From Ascidia mentula (taxonomy: Eukaryota > Chordata > Ascidiacea > Phlebobranchia > Ascidiidae), in contig OX387197.1 of the NCBI GenBank assembly GCA_947561715.1, positions 18,646,266-18,710,265 on the forward strand: 64,000 nucleotides of DNA, in the 5' to 3' direction. The first letter of the stretch is position 1; each line of letters opens with the position of its first letter. The notes beneath the pieces were generated by a model. It did no database searches. It had not been told where the DNA came from and was given only the letters and a program-made list of their open reading frames with translations. Position numbers and translations under genes: made by a program. Shown in pieces: positions 1-14,200 of the stretch.

Positions 1-2292
1 AAAACCATATGATTTTCATGACAACAAATAGTAAAAAAGCCCCCAAACCTTCTGCTTTTTCTGAATTTCATCAGAGAGAACTTTAGAGGAATCGAGGACG
101 ACAATGGCGCTTTCATCTTCCAGGATGTTGCCTTCTGAGGATGAAAGTGTGTAAAGAATCTTGTCCTCAATCTCCTTCAGTTGCTTTTTGTTGGAAGCGC
201 TCTGCAGAATCAGGAGGTTTCTTTCCTCCTCCAGCTCTGGTCTGTTTAATAATTGCAATAGAAACTTAACGGCCGTGTACAATTTGGTTGATAGCTTAGA
301 AGCATTTGTCATAAGTTCGAAATTTTAGCGTCCCTTATTAAACTGGTTGAGTTAAAAGTTTTTACGGACAGTTAAAATGTTAGTTGCATGGCTGATATCA
401 GAGTTTTACAAAGTAAAAGGCAGTCTCGCATGTTAATCAACTTGAGAATTTTACAATAAGCCCAAAACTAAAGTCACTTTTAAACAACCTTATCACAATT
501 CTTATCACCTGTCATTGAGTACAGTTTATTCATGTTTAACAGCAGAATAAACATGAAAAAACACTTTACAGAAGGTATAAGCACTTCTAAACACTTTTTT
601 CGGTAAAATATGTTTCCGCAATCTGTTAAAAAAATGTCTCACCTCTCCTTGGCAACCACGATTCCGAGAAGTTGATCTTCCAAACCCTCTGGGGTGATCA
701 TGAAGTTGAGGAGGGAAACTTTGGTGGAAAGCTCCGGGAGATAATGAGGATTGCGGAGTTTGGTGGTGATGTAGAAACGGAATTCAGAGCTGTATTCGAT
801 TACATTTTCACCGAGTCTAATGCACATCACACCACCTGTGCGAAAACCGCGAGTAAAAATAATTGATGTACGTAACTCATTCAATTAATAGTACTGATGA
901 TGAACGCAGTTAGTGTTCGAAACGTCTACTCCACTTAAGATGATTAATAGCTTATTAGCTTTGGCTTTCCTATTCAAAGAATATTTGAATTTGGTTTTAA
1001 AATTACCTGAATTCAATCATATACCGAAAATGTAAACGCATTTGCCCGAGGGTAAAGTAATCATTAATCAACAATGTATTGAGATTTTCACTTAAAACTT
1101 AATATTAACTAAAATTAAATTATTAATTGTTTATTGCCACTGCCGAAGGTTAATCGTTATGCATTGGGTTACACTGTGCTGACATAAGTAAAATACACCC
1201 CCGTTACGAGAACATCCAAAGCGCTTAAACACCTTGTTTGAATGTCTGCTTCAGTAGCAGAGGTTCCAACGACGGATCCAACTCTTCGGCGACGTTTTCG
1301 AGTAGCACGGGTGTCCCAAACTGAATGGAGTTCTCCATAACCCGCATGTAGTCAGCGTTACTCAACTTGATAACACTCAGTTTGTTGTCGCGTTCAGAAT
1401 TTTTCACCCATTTGTTTGCTTGGCCCTGAGGGTCGATCATCAACGGCCTGTGTAGAAAAAAGCAACGTTTGGTATAATGGTGGTGAAAATGACTTTTAGT
1501 GTAACAAATTTAAAGCTTTAAGATCTTGTACGGTCTGAAATATTCTCGCCAAAACGTTTGGACGTCGACTATTTTCGACCTACGCTTGTGTTATCAGGCA
1601 TTGTCCGCTGCTTTCGACCATTATAGTAACCTGAATACTGGCGATCGAAACTTGCATTTAAACCAATCACAAGAAATAATTTAGTGCAACATGAAATGGT
1701 TTTTATGTTTGTATAAAAATCACTCGGTACAAACGTCAAAACATTCTAGTAATAACACCGTCTTACCAACGACGGGAATTGTCCACGATCACCCCGTTGT
1801 CTATGGAGAAATTATCCGTTGGAAGCCCAGCAATATTCCATGCCCGAATCTTAATCAGGTCACCCAGGGTTGCGCTGAGGGAGAAGTTGTCCGAGCACGT
1901 GATTTCGTGTTGCTGTTACGTCACAAAGAAACACATCAAACAATCATTGTAGTTTCGCAGCAGCACACTATGTACTATAAAGGCAATGTTATAATCGGTG
2001 TAATACCTGACACGATTTTGTCCAATCGTTTGTACATCGTTTTCGGAAACCTGCAGTGAAGGCTCCGAGATATGCGATGACTCCAGAAGAAATAAGCACG
2101 TCGCCTGTTTGTATTAAATGTTAGTGTTAAGTTGTAAATAGACCATGGGTCAAGTTATAATGGAAAACATACCCGTAAGGTTGTCGTATTGAGTTTGCAG
2201 ATCCTTGGCCGCCTGCGTCCACCTCGTCTTCTCCCCGCCTAAACCTCCAATAAGTTTCTGAGCTCGATCCAACTTTTTGGAACACAGGTCGA
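1..2292 (-). other. Dynein strut, AAA5 and start of the AAA5-AAA6 region
   Basis: The exon near 2175-2292 is the strut ([16 protein letters not shown]). The exon down to about 1990 reads [17 protein letters not shown]. Exon 1767-1912 reads [19 protein letters not shown] and its AG/GT ends are clear. Exon 1230-1445 begins [15 protein letters not shown], the exon from about 870 reads [18 protein letters not shown], and the last exon (about 50-300) has [15 protein letters not shown]. This is AAA5 up to the linker before AAA6, where the window cuts the gene. Confidence 0.9.
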
Positions 2293-5200
2293 CCTGAAAC
2301 GAGGCTTAGCTGTAATATGGTTTCGGCAAATTCATGCAAACTGACGGAGCAGCGACATTAATAATATATTGCCCACATTCCACACAACAAGTTCAATCAA
2401 GGTAAATATGCCATGACGGTGCACAATGTACATCTTATAAATAACTTACTTATTGTACAATAGTTTGCAAAACTAACCTGTGTTTATTTTTAATAACAAA
2501 AGTTTAATAAAAACACCAACCTGAAATTCGAGTTGTTCCTTCTTCTCTGTTGCCGTCTTAAAATTAAACTGGAGTTCGGCCAAACGATCTTGAACTTCCT
2601 TCAGTTCAGCTCTCTTCGCATTGAGGATCGCCATTGTTTCCGATAAAGATTGCTCCGCTTCAGCAAGCTTGATTTTCTTCGGTGCAACAACCTGTAGAAA
2701 CACGGGGTGTCTCAATGGAAAGCAACACAGACATAAACAACGAAAGTAACCCCTTTGTCACTCGTTCACAAGCACTGATAAACCATCAAACTGGTGAAAA
2801 ATCTGAGTTTACCTAAATACAAACTACTAAATAAACGCATAAATCCGTTAGTGCTCAAATTTTATACGAAATTTTCTATGGCATACATAAAACGTTAATC
2901 GAATATTTGTCAATGAATTTTGACAAGTGATCTGTGCTGTGAATATGTTTTTCAACACCATCTGTCTGAACACACCTTTGCCACTCGGTCGTAGACTTCC
3001 ATTGCGAGAATCCACTTGCACAAACCTTCGGCAGCCGAGGAAGCTTTGACAACTTTGTTGGGATCGAAATCAGGGTTTGTCATATATTCGGCTCGAATTT
3101 TCTTCATGATGGCAACCTTTCCACATAAATAACAAGCATATACTTACACATCATTCGACACAAGTACCTCGTGAAAATGTTTCGTGATGCATCTAAACGC
3201 AAAATGTTTGCAGAAAGTTTTACGCTTACCGGTATATTATCCTTGTCATATTGTTGCAGAGCACCCAGAAAGTTCATATCGCCGAGCAGACGCTTGCTGG
3301 GTCCCCAGTAGTCCAATATTTTCTCACCCTTGCCTGAAGGATCCGCGATCTTCTCTGGTTTGACGTCACGCATGACGCAAACGGCCGACATGACGAGTTT
3401 GACGCCCGACGGAGGATTTTTCATGGACTTTACAATCGTGATGTCAGCAGGCTGCACAAAAGTTTGGGATTACAACATACGACTGTACATACAAACATAA
3501 GCAGCCTTTTAAAGACTTGTGTGCAATATAAATGACCTATTGCGTAACTAAAAAACAACTTTGCGAGCCTACAATCTTAAACATTCACGGCTAAAAAGTG
3601 TGTTTACTTTTAGTGTCTTCAAAGCAGCCATGGCGGCTTCCAAAGCCGGAATCGCTTCAGCAAGGTCGCTCTCGCATTCATCTTTTAGAGCTTTTGATTC
3701 GGCGGCTTGCTCGTTAGCGACGGCTTCATCAGCTTGCACAACCTTTGTACGTTCCTCTACCACAGCCGTCTCTTTTTCGATCACCTGACAATCAAATTTG
3801 TGTTAGTACAACGTCGCATTGCTCGTGAAATTAGTGAGTACAGTTTTACAATTTTACAAAAGTTGAATTTGTAGTACACTATACCTAAAATCGTTTCAAA
3901 TCAATAATCAACTTTGTATAGACCTGCTGGAAAAGTGAGCACTAACATCACCAATAAGTGTTTTTTTTAAATTCTTACACAAGTAAGCAGCTTTGAAACG
4001 TCGCAAGTAACTTACAATCAACAGCTTGCTGTTCTCCTCCGCGGTGACAATAAGTTGAGGTTGCAAATCCTGCAGTTCCTTCTGCATTTCCGCAACTTGC
4101 CCGGCCGCAAACTTTAGTTTGTCCAAACCACCCATGTAACGTTTCTTGGCTTTCAGCACAGCGTCTCGCTTTTCATTGAGCAACTTTTTAAACGATGCAA
4201 TCAGCTCCAAATACGATGTGGGTGTGACGTAGTTGTGACGTCCCATTTCGCTCAAAAACCTACACGAAAGTTTTCATTTATCATAAATTGTGTTTTAAAT
4301 CATAAAAGTACTGTTGGGCAATTTAGGGGAAGTTCCGAAATTTTGAAAAGAAGTCAAATCTATTTTTATATTTATGTCAAGGAATGTTACTTGTATAATG
4401 TGGAGAAACTTACTGTTCGGATAGAGTGCGCGAGGAAGTGTGAAAATGTTGGCAAAGAGGAACAATCTCCGTTCTCTCGTGGTCAGAAAGTTCAAGGGTT
4501 TCCAGGAACTTGTTCGCCACAAGCTCCAAGGCATCAGCTGGCCAAGGCTGCGATACCAAACAAGTTAAATGACCACAATATTGGACTTCCAAAATCTTTA
4601 AGGAGTTTACGCTATGTATTTGTTATACGAGAGTATTTGCCACCGAAGAATATATTTCTTAAATTTTCATGGTTGTTAGGAAATTGCGCCTAAGATTTCG
4701 CCATTAAGGAACAATAAAGCTGCTCTGCTAGTTTGTAAGGCAAATAAATTCCGCCTCTTTCTTAAACCTAATAATGGGAAAGTAATTCATATTTACTAAC
4801 CATACAAGCACTGTAATCACACAATAACAAGTCATGCATGCACGTGTTCATATATTTGCGCACCTGGAACCAATCAATTGTGCAGCAATTGATCAAGGAT
4901 GGAAACTGACGAAGACGATTTCTGAAAGCGTCGCCGATTGGTGAGAAGGCGATGATAATGTGAAGGTTTTCTCGACATCGACTGACGAAATACGCGAACA
5001 TGGAGAGGGGACTGAAGTCGGCGTTCTGTCCAAGTTGTTGGGACATGATTGGGCGCACAGCCTAGAAAAAGTTAGGCCAATGTTATCTGTGTTCCGGTTG
5101 CCTGAAAACACCCCAAAATACTCGTTTAAAAATACACAAATTTTATGACGGGCAGAGAACTATGTGACGATGATCTGATCAAAATAACACAAAAATACAC

Positions 5201-8200
5201 TTTTTGTTACATTTCTGTTGTTTTTGTTCTATAGACTGACTTCAAAAAGATTGAACTTTACTTTACAGTTCAAAAAATATATTTTTATTTTCTAATAAAC
5301 ACGCGAGCTTTCGCGAGTTCCTCTCGCTTCATCAGGTGTCACAAAACTGATACGGTTTATTATATATGTACATAAAAAGATTGAAATTTGTATTCGAAGT
5401 GAGATTGTAGATAATAAAGGTTCGGCAACCTCCATAAGTTCCTGCTTCTCATCGACGGCAAAGAGGTTTGCCACTTCACCAGTATTCAGGAGACTGTCAA
5501 CATCCTCCAGGAAGGATTCGTCTTTGATCTGAGTGTCGGTGAGAAGGAAGACAGTTTTCTTGCCCTGCGCCCCAGCTCCTCGGAGTAGAGTCTGTGAATA
5601 CATTCGGTCGTAAACGAGGAACAAATGACGTAAGATTATAAAAATAAGGTTTCATCGAGCAAAGTTGCAATTACAAAATTATTTGATGTAGACGACAACA
5701 AGTGGGCTTAAAGACAGGAAATCCAGACGACTCATTTTGATGTTGAAAACATCATTTATTTTTGTATTTGTTTGTGTAATACAAAACCTTTCATCCTTAA
5801 CATTTATTAAATAGCAGTGGTATTTCCCAAATGGCATCAGTGCTAACCTGCCGCTAATTAACATTTAAGGCCGCCTTGACATTAACCACCATGCATTATA
5901 ACAAACTATTCGCATGACAACCTACCTTGAGGTCCTCTTTCCACTCTGGAATGCCGTAACTTTTCGAAATCTCCGGTTGGAAGATGATCATTTCGGACAT
6001 GGCTGCGGCCAAACGTGTGAGAGATTGGCGGCCACTTCCACCGACGCCAACCAAAAGGGCGTTGCCACCTGGTGACTTCAACACACGGGAGATACGCGAC
6101 AAATGCTCCAGCAAATATCTAGACGAAAAAAATCAAACGTAAGTTTTTGTGGCTAAGTTAACAGAATATGTACTCGGCGCCTTAAAACCTGTAACGAGTG
6201 TGTCAAAATACGAATATGCAAATATAATGTTGCTGTTGCTGCCAGGCATATTATATTTTAACAGTCTGTTCTTCTGGACCATTACCCTGAGGAAACCTTG
6301 CTGGATGGCAGGCGAAACGTCGGTGAATACAAGTTACGTTTTAACGTGTCAGAAGAACAGAATATTAAAAAAGCACCTGAATACGACGAGGTTCATTTGC
6401 GCCTTATGGGTCTGGTTGTATTCGTCCAAGCTTAGTTGGACAATGTTGGTGAACTCTTCGATGGATTTAACTTCCTCGTACATTCTGTCCTCTCCCTGGG
6501 CGTCGATGTTCATGTAGTCGCCAAACACCAGGGATCTCATGTCATCCTCGCACAGCTGTAGACACCGAAACGCTCCTTTTAGTAGATTCCAACGCGAAAG
6601 TGCATTCTCCATTAACTAAGTGTGCTCAAACTGTTACGTTCGAAACCTTAACCAGGCCGCTATGTAATAGTTGCTGTAACATTACCGGCATGCCAGGTTG
6701 GGCAAGGTGTTCAAACAAAGTGTCGTAATTCTCCTTGAAGTTGTCTTTCACCAACGTTCTTGTCAAGTTGTAAAGCCACGTCCGGTCGCTGTCGTCCACC
6801 AAACGATCGTAAAACACGCGGAAAACCTCGTGCACGAAAAGTCTGTGAAACACAGAGCGAAACATAATAAACTTCGTTGTCATTTCCCTACAGTTCTTGC
6901 GAGCAGTCAGTAACATTTATAGGTGGACCATTTATGCTGATGGGTATGCGATGTAGTTTTTATATGTTGTACCTGATAAAAGTTTTCTTGTTTTCGATTT
7001 TTTCCTTTTTAATCACCAAACAACCCAGCACCACACGTGAGAAATCTCTCAGGTTGAAAGTGTAGTGGGATTTTGCGGGAGTGGGAAGAAGGTTCTCCAT
7101 CGCCTCCTTGTAAACCTGGCGATCGCAAGCAAGAAATAAGTGATGGCAATTAACATTGTTCACGGAAAAAAGTTAGGTTTCCCAAAAAGGATTAAACAGT
7201 ATTTGTCAATATATTTGTCTTCACTGTATTTGTTTTAAATACCAAAGTGACTGATTTTAACTCGAAAATAAATGATTCCGTTCTTGTGGTACAACAGTAC
7301 GTAACAATCAACATTTTATAAAACTCTTTGGCGAATACAAACCCCACAACTATATTATACGTCACTCCTCATGCTTACGTGCGTGGTGGCGCTGACAATT
7401 TGCTGCGAGATAACGAGCAAGTCGCTCGGAAATTCGTGAGCCTTCATGTGAAGCGACATCAGGGTGCTGAATATCTTAACCATGGTATCGTCGTTGAATT
7501 CTAGGGTTGATACGATGTTGAAATGACGCATGAAGCGTTGCGTCACCACGTTGCGAGCGCCGCCTGGTGGACCCATGGCTGCTACTATTATGACGTCAAC
7601 CAATGAGATCTTTGTCGTGTCTTTTAGGTCGTACCTGTTTGATGGAGTTGGTCGACCATTCAATGTTTTGGATCGATTCATATTTTTAAAAACGAACATT
7701 TAAAAAAACGCAAAAACGCTTTTTAAACAACTTTGCTACCTTCCATGAATTAAATGTGTGATTTGAAGTAGTAATGTTTCATGCAATCGCATGATTGACA
7801 GGACCGCCACACTGCGCAGGTCCTTACTTGGCGATCACAGCTATCGTAATTTGAAGTATATTCGTTGAATATAATTATCGTACCAGTTTCCGTGGTCAAA
7901 ATATTGCCGCAGGAGTTCGATTGGGGGTTGAGCTCCGTAAACTTCCCTGGCTGGCATGTTCATGTCGTCAACGAAGATCACGCATTTCTTACCCATTGGG
8001 GGTCCATAAACACCTGCAAACACATAACAGATGCACATAATTGCATATGTGGGATGCAGAGAGATTCAAATAACAGAATACAACTAAGCACCTTTACGCC
8101 TCTTGTCGAGCTTGGACATGATGAGACCTTGCGTCTGGTTCGCGGTAGTTTTAGCCGAGAAGTTAACAAATGCTGGTAGATATTTGTCCTGGGGTAGGTT

Positions 8201-11200
8201 GTTCATCAGTTTTTCCTTCACGTAAACGCTTTTGCCTGAAAACATGAATATGTTAATTTTGGTAAAAACATGTAGTGTGAGGTAAGATGCAGAGCTGCCA
8301 AAATGAGTGGCGACTTTAGAACAAGAAAGGTAAGTTGCAAAACAGGTACATGATATTTTGTATAAAACAAAAACGGTTCAGTGGTAATGGCAAACAAACG
8401 TACAAAGTTTGTAGTATTCATCGTTACTTCATCAAAAGACAATAAACTAAGATCAAGGAGACAAAAGTAGAAAAAAACTAACCAGTTCCGGTTGGACCGA
8501 CGAACAAGATCGGACGGCTGTGGCTGATGCAAATATCAAGCAAGTAAGCTGATCTCGCCGTGTCCATAGTAGGCACAATCACATTCTGTATATTAACCGA
8601 CTTGTCGGCAACTAGGTCGGAGCCGCGCAACAAGTCAGTCCATTGACACCATTTCCCCCTTCCGTTCAGCTGGAAGAAGTAATCGTGGACTAAACCATTA
8701 TCCGGCAAGGGACATTCGAGCTTTCCGATCGAGGAAGGGAGTGGGTGGCCCTCTAACTTGCCGGCTTGAAACTCGCGCAGGTAGTCGCTGAATTTGTGGC
8801 GCCCATCCAGGTCAACCACGGCCGCTACAGACCACACCAGTGAGAATAGGAAAACGCTCTGCCAAAATATCAAATTTGTTTTACACTGCATAAGTCAGTC
8901 TGGTTTTCAGGCAAACATAAGCCTAACTTCTTAAAAAGATTCAAAGAATGTGAAGTCAGGTTTTAAATTCCTTGGGGAGAAATGGCATGTTTTATACCTG
9001 AATCCAAATCCTCATATTTTTGTTATCGGCTGCATTTTCATCGTTTGCGGCGTCGTGGAGTAACATTTCAAACATGAACATAAGACTCCGAATCAAGTTC
9101 GCTTCCTGAGATGCCAACACCTACACGAAATAACAGGAACATCAAACCGTGTTTTTTTGTAGTTGTTGTCCGAAATGTTGTGTTCAAATATGAACTAAAG
9201 CAATGACACATATCTAACAAAACATCATCTTTTGGGAACAAAAGTTGTTCAACGTGCTAAATATTTACCTCCCTGCAGCTCTTATGCACAAATCTAAGAC
9301 AGGGTTCAAGCATGGTTTCAAACAGAGCTTCAATCAACTTTCCGTTGTCATCCCGCAGCACTGGAGGAAGTTCCTCGAGCCAAGATACGAACATTGGTCG
9401 CCAACCGAGTGAGGACGGTTCCAGGTAAATCATACCACAGCGGCTTACAGTGGCAGGCTATATACAAGAAGATTTATTTTGAATAACAGGGATTTATTTC
9501 GGAAGTTTTGCAAGCTTTAGGTCAGTAAATGACCGCGGTAACTTTAGATATGACCTTACATTGTTTGTTGAATGCATAGTATTTACTATCTACGTATGTT
9601 CACAAGAAAAACATGCTAACTTCATTAAACACGCTCAGTGGTGCAAATTGCAACAATAAATATCTTTCCCACGGAAAAACCAGTAGTGTTTTAACACATT
9701 TCCTCAACAGAAAAACCTACCGACGCCTGCGACAAATCTTGTGTCTCAAAGATGAGACTCATGGGCGGGGACATCTGGATAATTTCACCGGACATGAGAC
9801 AGAGCTTCTTGTTGTCGTCCAACACAGTGTTCATGCTCTCAATCCACAGAGTGTCGATTGGACCATCAAATAACACCCATTTCCTATCGGGTGTGTCCGT
9901 ACTCGAAAACTCGCGAAAGGTGTTTGCCACGTTGCCGTCAGTCCACTGTTACGTCACAAAGACAGATAAAGATAAAGCAGTTTAACGTACAGTCTACTAC
10001 TGTGGGTGCAAAACTAGACTGATATCGCTTTACCTCGTGAGAGACGGCGTCGAATTCGCCGAAAAGTTGTCCCATAGTGACGGCCTTCGGGTTTATTGTT
10101 TTGTAAATGACTTTATCTTCTTCATTCTCCCCTCTGTCGTGCATGAAAGTAAGGGCGTCGGCCAATACGTGAAGGCACTTCGTCTTACCGGCGAATGGAT
10201 CTCCCACCAACATGAAACTAAAAGCGTGTCCACACGGTTAGTTGGCAATACACATGTGGTTTAAACCTCCAGGTACACATTCTTTTGTACATCAAGCATG
10301 CACATTATGCGTTGCAGTATGTTGGTTTAGGATAGTTATGATACAAAATTACATTTTCCACCTGGTGGCATTTCTGCACATTCGGCGAGGAACTAAATTA
10401 TTTGCATGATAAGAATTCATGAAAGCAAAAAAAAAACATCGGTCTGAATTAAATTTGGGCGAAGCTAAAAACTGTGCGAGAAACTGCGATAGAATTCTGA
10501 TTGTCACTGCTGTATTTTACCCGTGTCTGACGATCATCATCTCGTAGGTCTGTATGATTTTCTCAATGAAGACGGGAACTGGCTGGACGTGGTGTTTGTG
10601 GCAAGCTTCCTTCGCTGCGATGAGGAAGAGATCATAATCCGCCTCCGGAAGAGTGACTCCAGGAAAAAGATCGGACGTTATACCGCGGAAGAGCGGGACG
10701 TCGTGGGAAAGGAATTTAGGAAGATTTACATCCTGGATGGAGCGGAGAAGCTGCAGATAAAAGTAAGGAAATTGAAGAAACATGAAGTTTTGTGATAGTT
10801 GTCGCAAAAGAGGGGAAGTCCAAGTTTAATTTTTCATTTAAATATATTGTAGAACGTGCATTTAACTTAGTTACCGCTTGAACCACGATCATATTTTGCA
10901 TAACATCAACAAAAAAACAAAAAAGGGAAATCAATTACTCCAAACACATCAGTGAAAATTCTCACCAAAATATCCTCGTTCTCGTCGGGAAATTTCAACT
11001 TCAGGTTGCCTGCAGCCACAAGCACGGCTTTAACAGCTCTCATCCCGTAATCGTAGTGGAACTGAGAAGAAAGCTGTTCGGAGCACAGTCTGTAGGTCAT
11101 CACAATCTTCACAGAAAGGTTCCGAGCATCCAGAAAGCCGCACGAGTACAGTGAAATCTCGGCGATGAGCGCGTAGTCCGGTACCATCATCGCCACAGTA

Positions 11201-14200
11201 CGGAAAAGCACCTGGTCGTGAATGACAGGATATATTAAAATGTATACGTTTAAAATCAGTTATATGAATAATTGGGAATAAAACCCACAAAGTCGTGCAG
11301 ATTAATGTGAACACTGTCAGTTGAAAAAAAATGTTATCTTGTCCTTATTTCCGATTAGTAACTGAGTTGTTTCTTCGCGAGATATGGTTAAATTCTGCGC
11401 ATCTTTAATTTGCCACTATTATGCAAACGATAAATCTACATTGAAACTTACCTTAAGATTGTCTGGAAGTTCTGACCGTCCGGCGTAGCCGGGGTTCATG
11501 GTGATGGCAACGAAACAGTTTGGTTTTAAATTTAACTCTGAACCCTCGAACAAGAACACATCGACGTGTTGTTGGATCGCACGTTGAATGCACAGCATCT
11601 AAAATCGGAATCGTACGACGACTTTTTGATCAGCACCATTATGAAATTTATGTTAATAAAAATAAAAAATAAATAATTCGCGAAATGCGTTGGAAAATGT
11701 GGGTTTTAACCGTAAATAAACACATTGGTTGATGAATGTTAACATGTTTTATAACAACAAACTACCTATACTTTTTCTGTTTGGCAGCGGTGAAACAACG
11801 TGTATGAAGCAAGGCGAAAAATACACGGTACGACTGTAAAACAACAAGACAAAATAATTAAACGAACCTGCTGTGCGATGACACTCAGCACTTCGAGTTC
11901 AATTCGGTTGAATTCGTCGAAACAAGCCCAAGCTCCTGACGAAGCAAGTCCTTTGAAGAACTTCCCCATGGCAAGATAGTCGAGGCCGTCAGAGCAGTTA
12001 AACACCACGCACTGGTAGATAAATATTGACGCGAATAAAGGTGGAGTTTTTTTTTTCACAAAATGTTGCATTAACAAATATACGTTGTCTTGTGGCCCAC
12101 AGGAAAGCATTGAGAACCAACAAAATACAACAGTTTTGATTTAGATTTTGTCATAACTGACCTGTACAGCCAATGCTTTGGCCAAATCCTTTGTAGTTTC
12201 TGTTTTTCCCGTCCCAGCTGGACCTTCGGGAGCTCCACCCAGATTCAAGTAAAATGCACCCACCAGTGTTCGGTAGCAACGATCAGTCAAAGGGGTGATG
12301 ACAAGCCTTGAAACGTGTATTACATTCTAAAACTATTCAATACAGAAAACAATCCACGTGCTGGCCGTAATTGAAACCATTGCATCCAATTTACAAATGG
12401 TTTTTATTCACACATCTCACCTGGGGGAGTTTCCCAAGTACTCGTACGCATATTTTACGTCAGCGTTAATGATGTGAGCACGGGCCTGGTCGTTTTGCCA
12501 ATAATAACGAAGTTGGGCGAGCCAGTTGAAATCGTTGTCAGCGGATACGCCTTAAACACAGCAAGGCCCTTTAGCTGGTTAAGCACAGTACAACTTTGTC
12601 GTGGTTACCTTGTTCAACCATCTCGTGGATGACGTCACGTGCGTGTACGTCGATGGTGACGAGGGCACCGAGAGTGATACGAGTCTGTTTGGCGAGTTTG
12701 CCTCGGACCAGGTTTACGATATGACTTAACTGCGCGCAAATAGAATGTCGGGTTTTGTTGGTTATTCATAGTTGTGCTTTGATTGTTCACAATGCAATAC
12801 ATTGCAAAGATTAAAACTAAGAGTTGAAGTTAAAGAAAGGGCCACATTCTTTCTCAAATTAATCTGGACTAAATTCTCAACATAGAATCAAAATTATTCT
12901 TACTTGTTCCTTCAAAACGTCAATGTAATCCTTAAGTCCCTGCAGCCCGTTGGCACGCAACGCCTCATGAACCTCGGTGGTCCAATGCATTTGAGACACA
13001 TAGAGGACGACCTGTCAAAAAACATAAAAATAAATATATTTTCCTACCTGAATATTGCGTCTTGTCGTATAACCTTGCACACAGAGGCATACCAATAACA
13101 TACAATAGAAGCTGTCTCACTTTTACGAGTCTTAGTAAAAATGTTTATGTTAGTTTGTAATTTGTAACTCTCATTTTTCGAAATATGTAAACACCGCTGT
13201 GTACCTGGCCTGGCCATTCCGTTACCCACTGATGTCGTTCGACTTCTGGATACGCCTCGTTTGATCGAATTATGACGTCACGAACGGATTTGAGCATTCC
13301 TTCTTCAACCTAAACAGTAAAAACGCTTCAGTAATTTTTCAGTAGCGATTTGTTGATTAATTATTGCAAAAAATGTATAAAAAAACATTGCTGCACACTG
13401 CCAAAAATACTGGAAAATATATGTTTGCTTTGCTTGAAACGCATTAAAAATCCGAAACAAACAGTTTTATTATGTTGCAGCCATTACCTGCAGCAGCCAT
13501 TTTTCGACAGACCCTCTTGCCGCTGACGTAGATATGAGATCGACAAGCTCCACTTTCTCCCCTTCACTGCTGAACATCGCCTTGATGTCAAGGTTGTCGA
13601 GGAACTGCAGCTTAGCGATACCCTCGAAGCACTTCTTGAGATGAGGTTGAACTCTGGTGGGATCCTTTGTCTCCGAGAGGATCTCAAGCATCTCATCGTT
13701 CGAGAGGAAGAAGAATCTGAGAGAGGAGGAGGTTTAGTAACGGACAATTGTGAAGAATTTGTTTAGTGGTAAACCGTAAAAAACAATAGTTTTTGATTCA
13801 GGTTAACGATGGGATGTATTTATTAGTTGCACGTGGTGGAACTTGGTTTTTATTGCATCTGCAATTCACTTTTAGGCAAAAAGTTTCAAAAGGATGACTT
13901 GAAAAGACACTGGTTCTTTGGTTCCAATCAGTAGACTCTGCATGGTATTAACTTCCCAAAAGTATGAATACACATATTAAAGCGAATGAATCTTCCCCTT
14001 TTTACATATTCTGTCGTTCATACCGTGAGAAGAAGAGACGTTTCTTTTCCAAATATGCGTTAAGACCCTTCATGATTTTGTCAAGTAATCCGTTGCTGTC
14101 CAGTAACTTCTGTAGGAGGCCTTTCATGGACGTTGCGGCCATCACCTGTAAACATGTAAAAAAGTGTTTTTAATTTTAGGTTATGTAACACGTACGGAAT

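Larger units (their letters stand above)
4410..6560 (-). other. Dynein AAA4 module
   Basis: The exon at about 6410-6555 ([19 protein letters not shown]) opens AAA4. The P-loop GVGGSGRQS is encoded at 6022-6048, with Arg where classical Walker A has Lys, which is usual for AAA4 of this subfamily. Exons at about 5420-5600 ([18 protein letters not shown]) and 4865-5063 ([19 protein letters not shown]) contain the Walker B and sensor regions. The exon at about 4410-4560 leads into the stalk. Confidence 0.88.

Noticed and set aside
72..78. TCATCAG as another hammerhead core on the minus strand
   Set aside because: It lies within dynein coding sequence and has no stem II pairing before the next GAAA.
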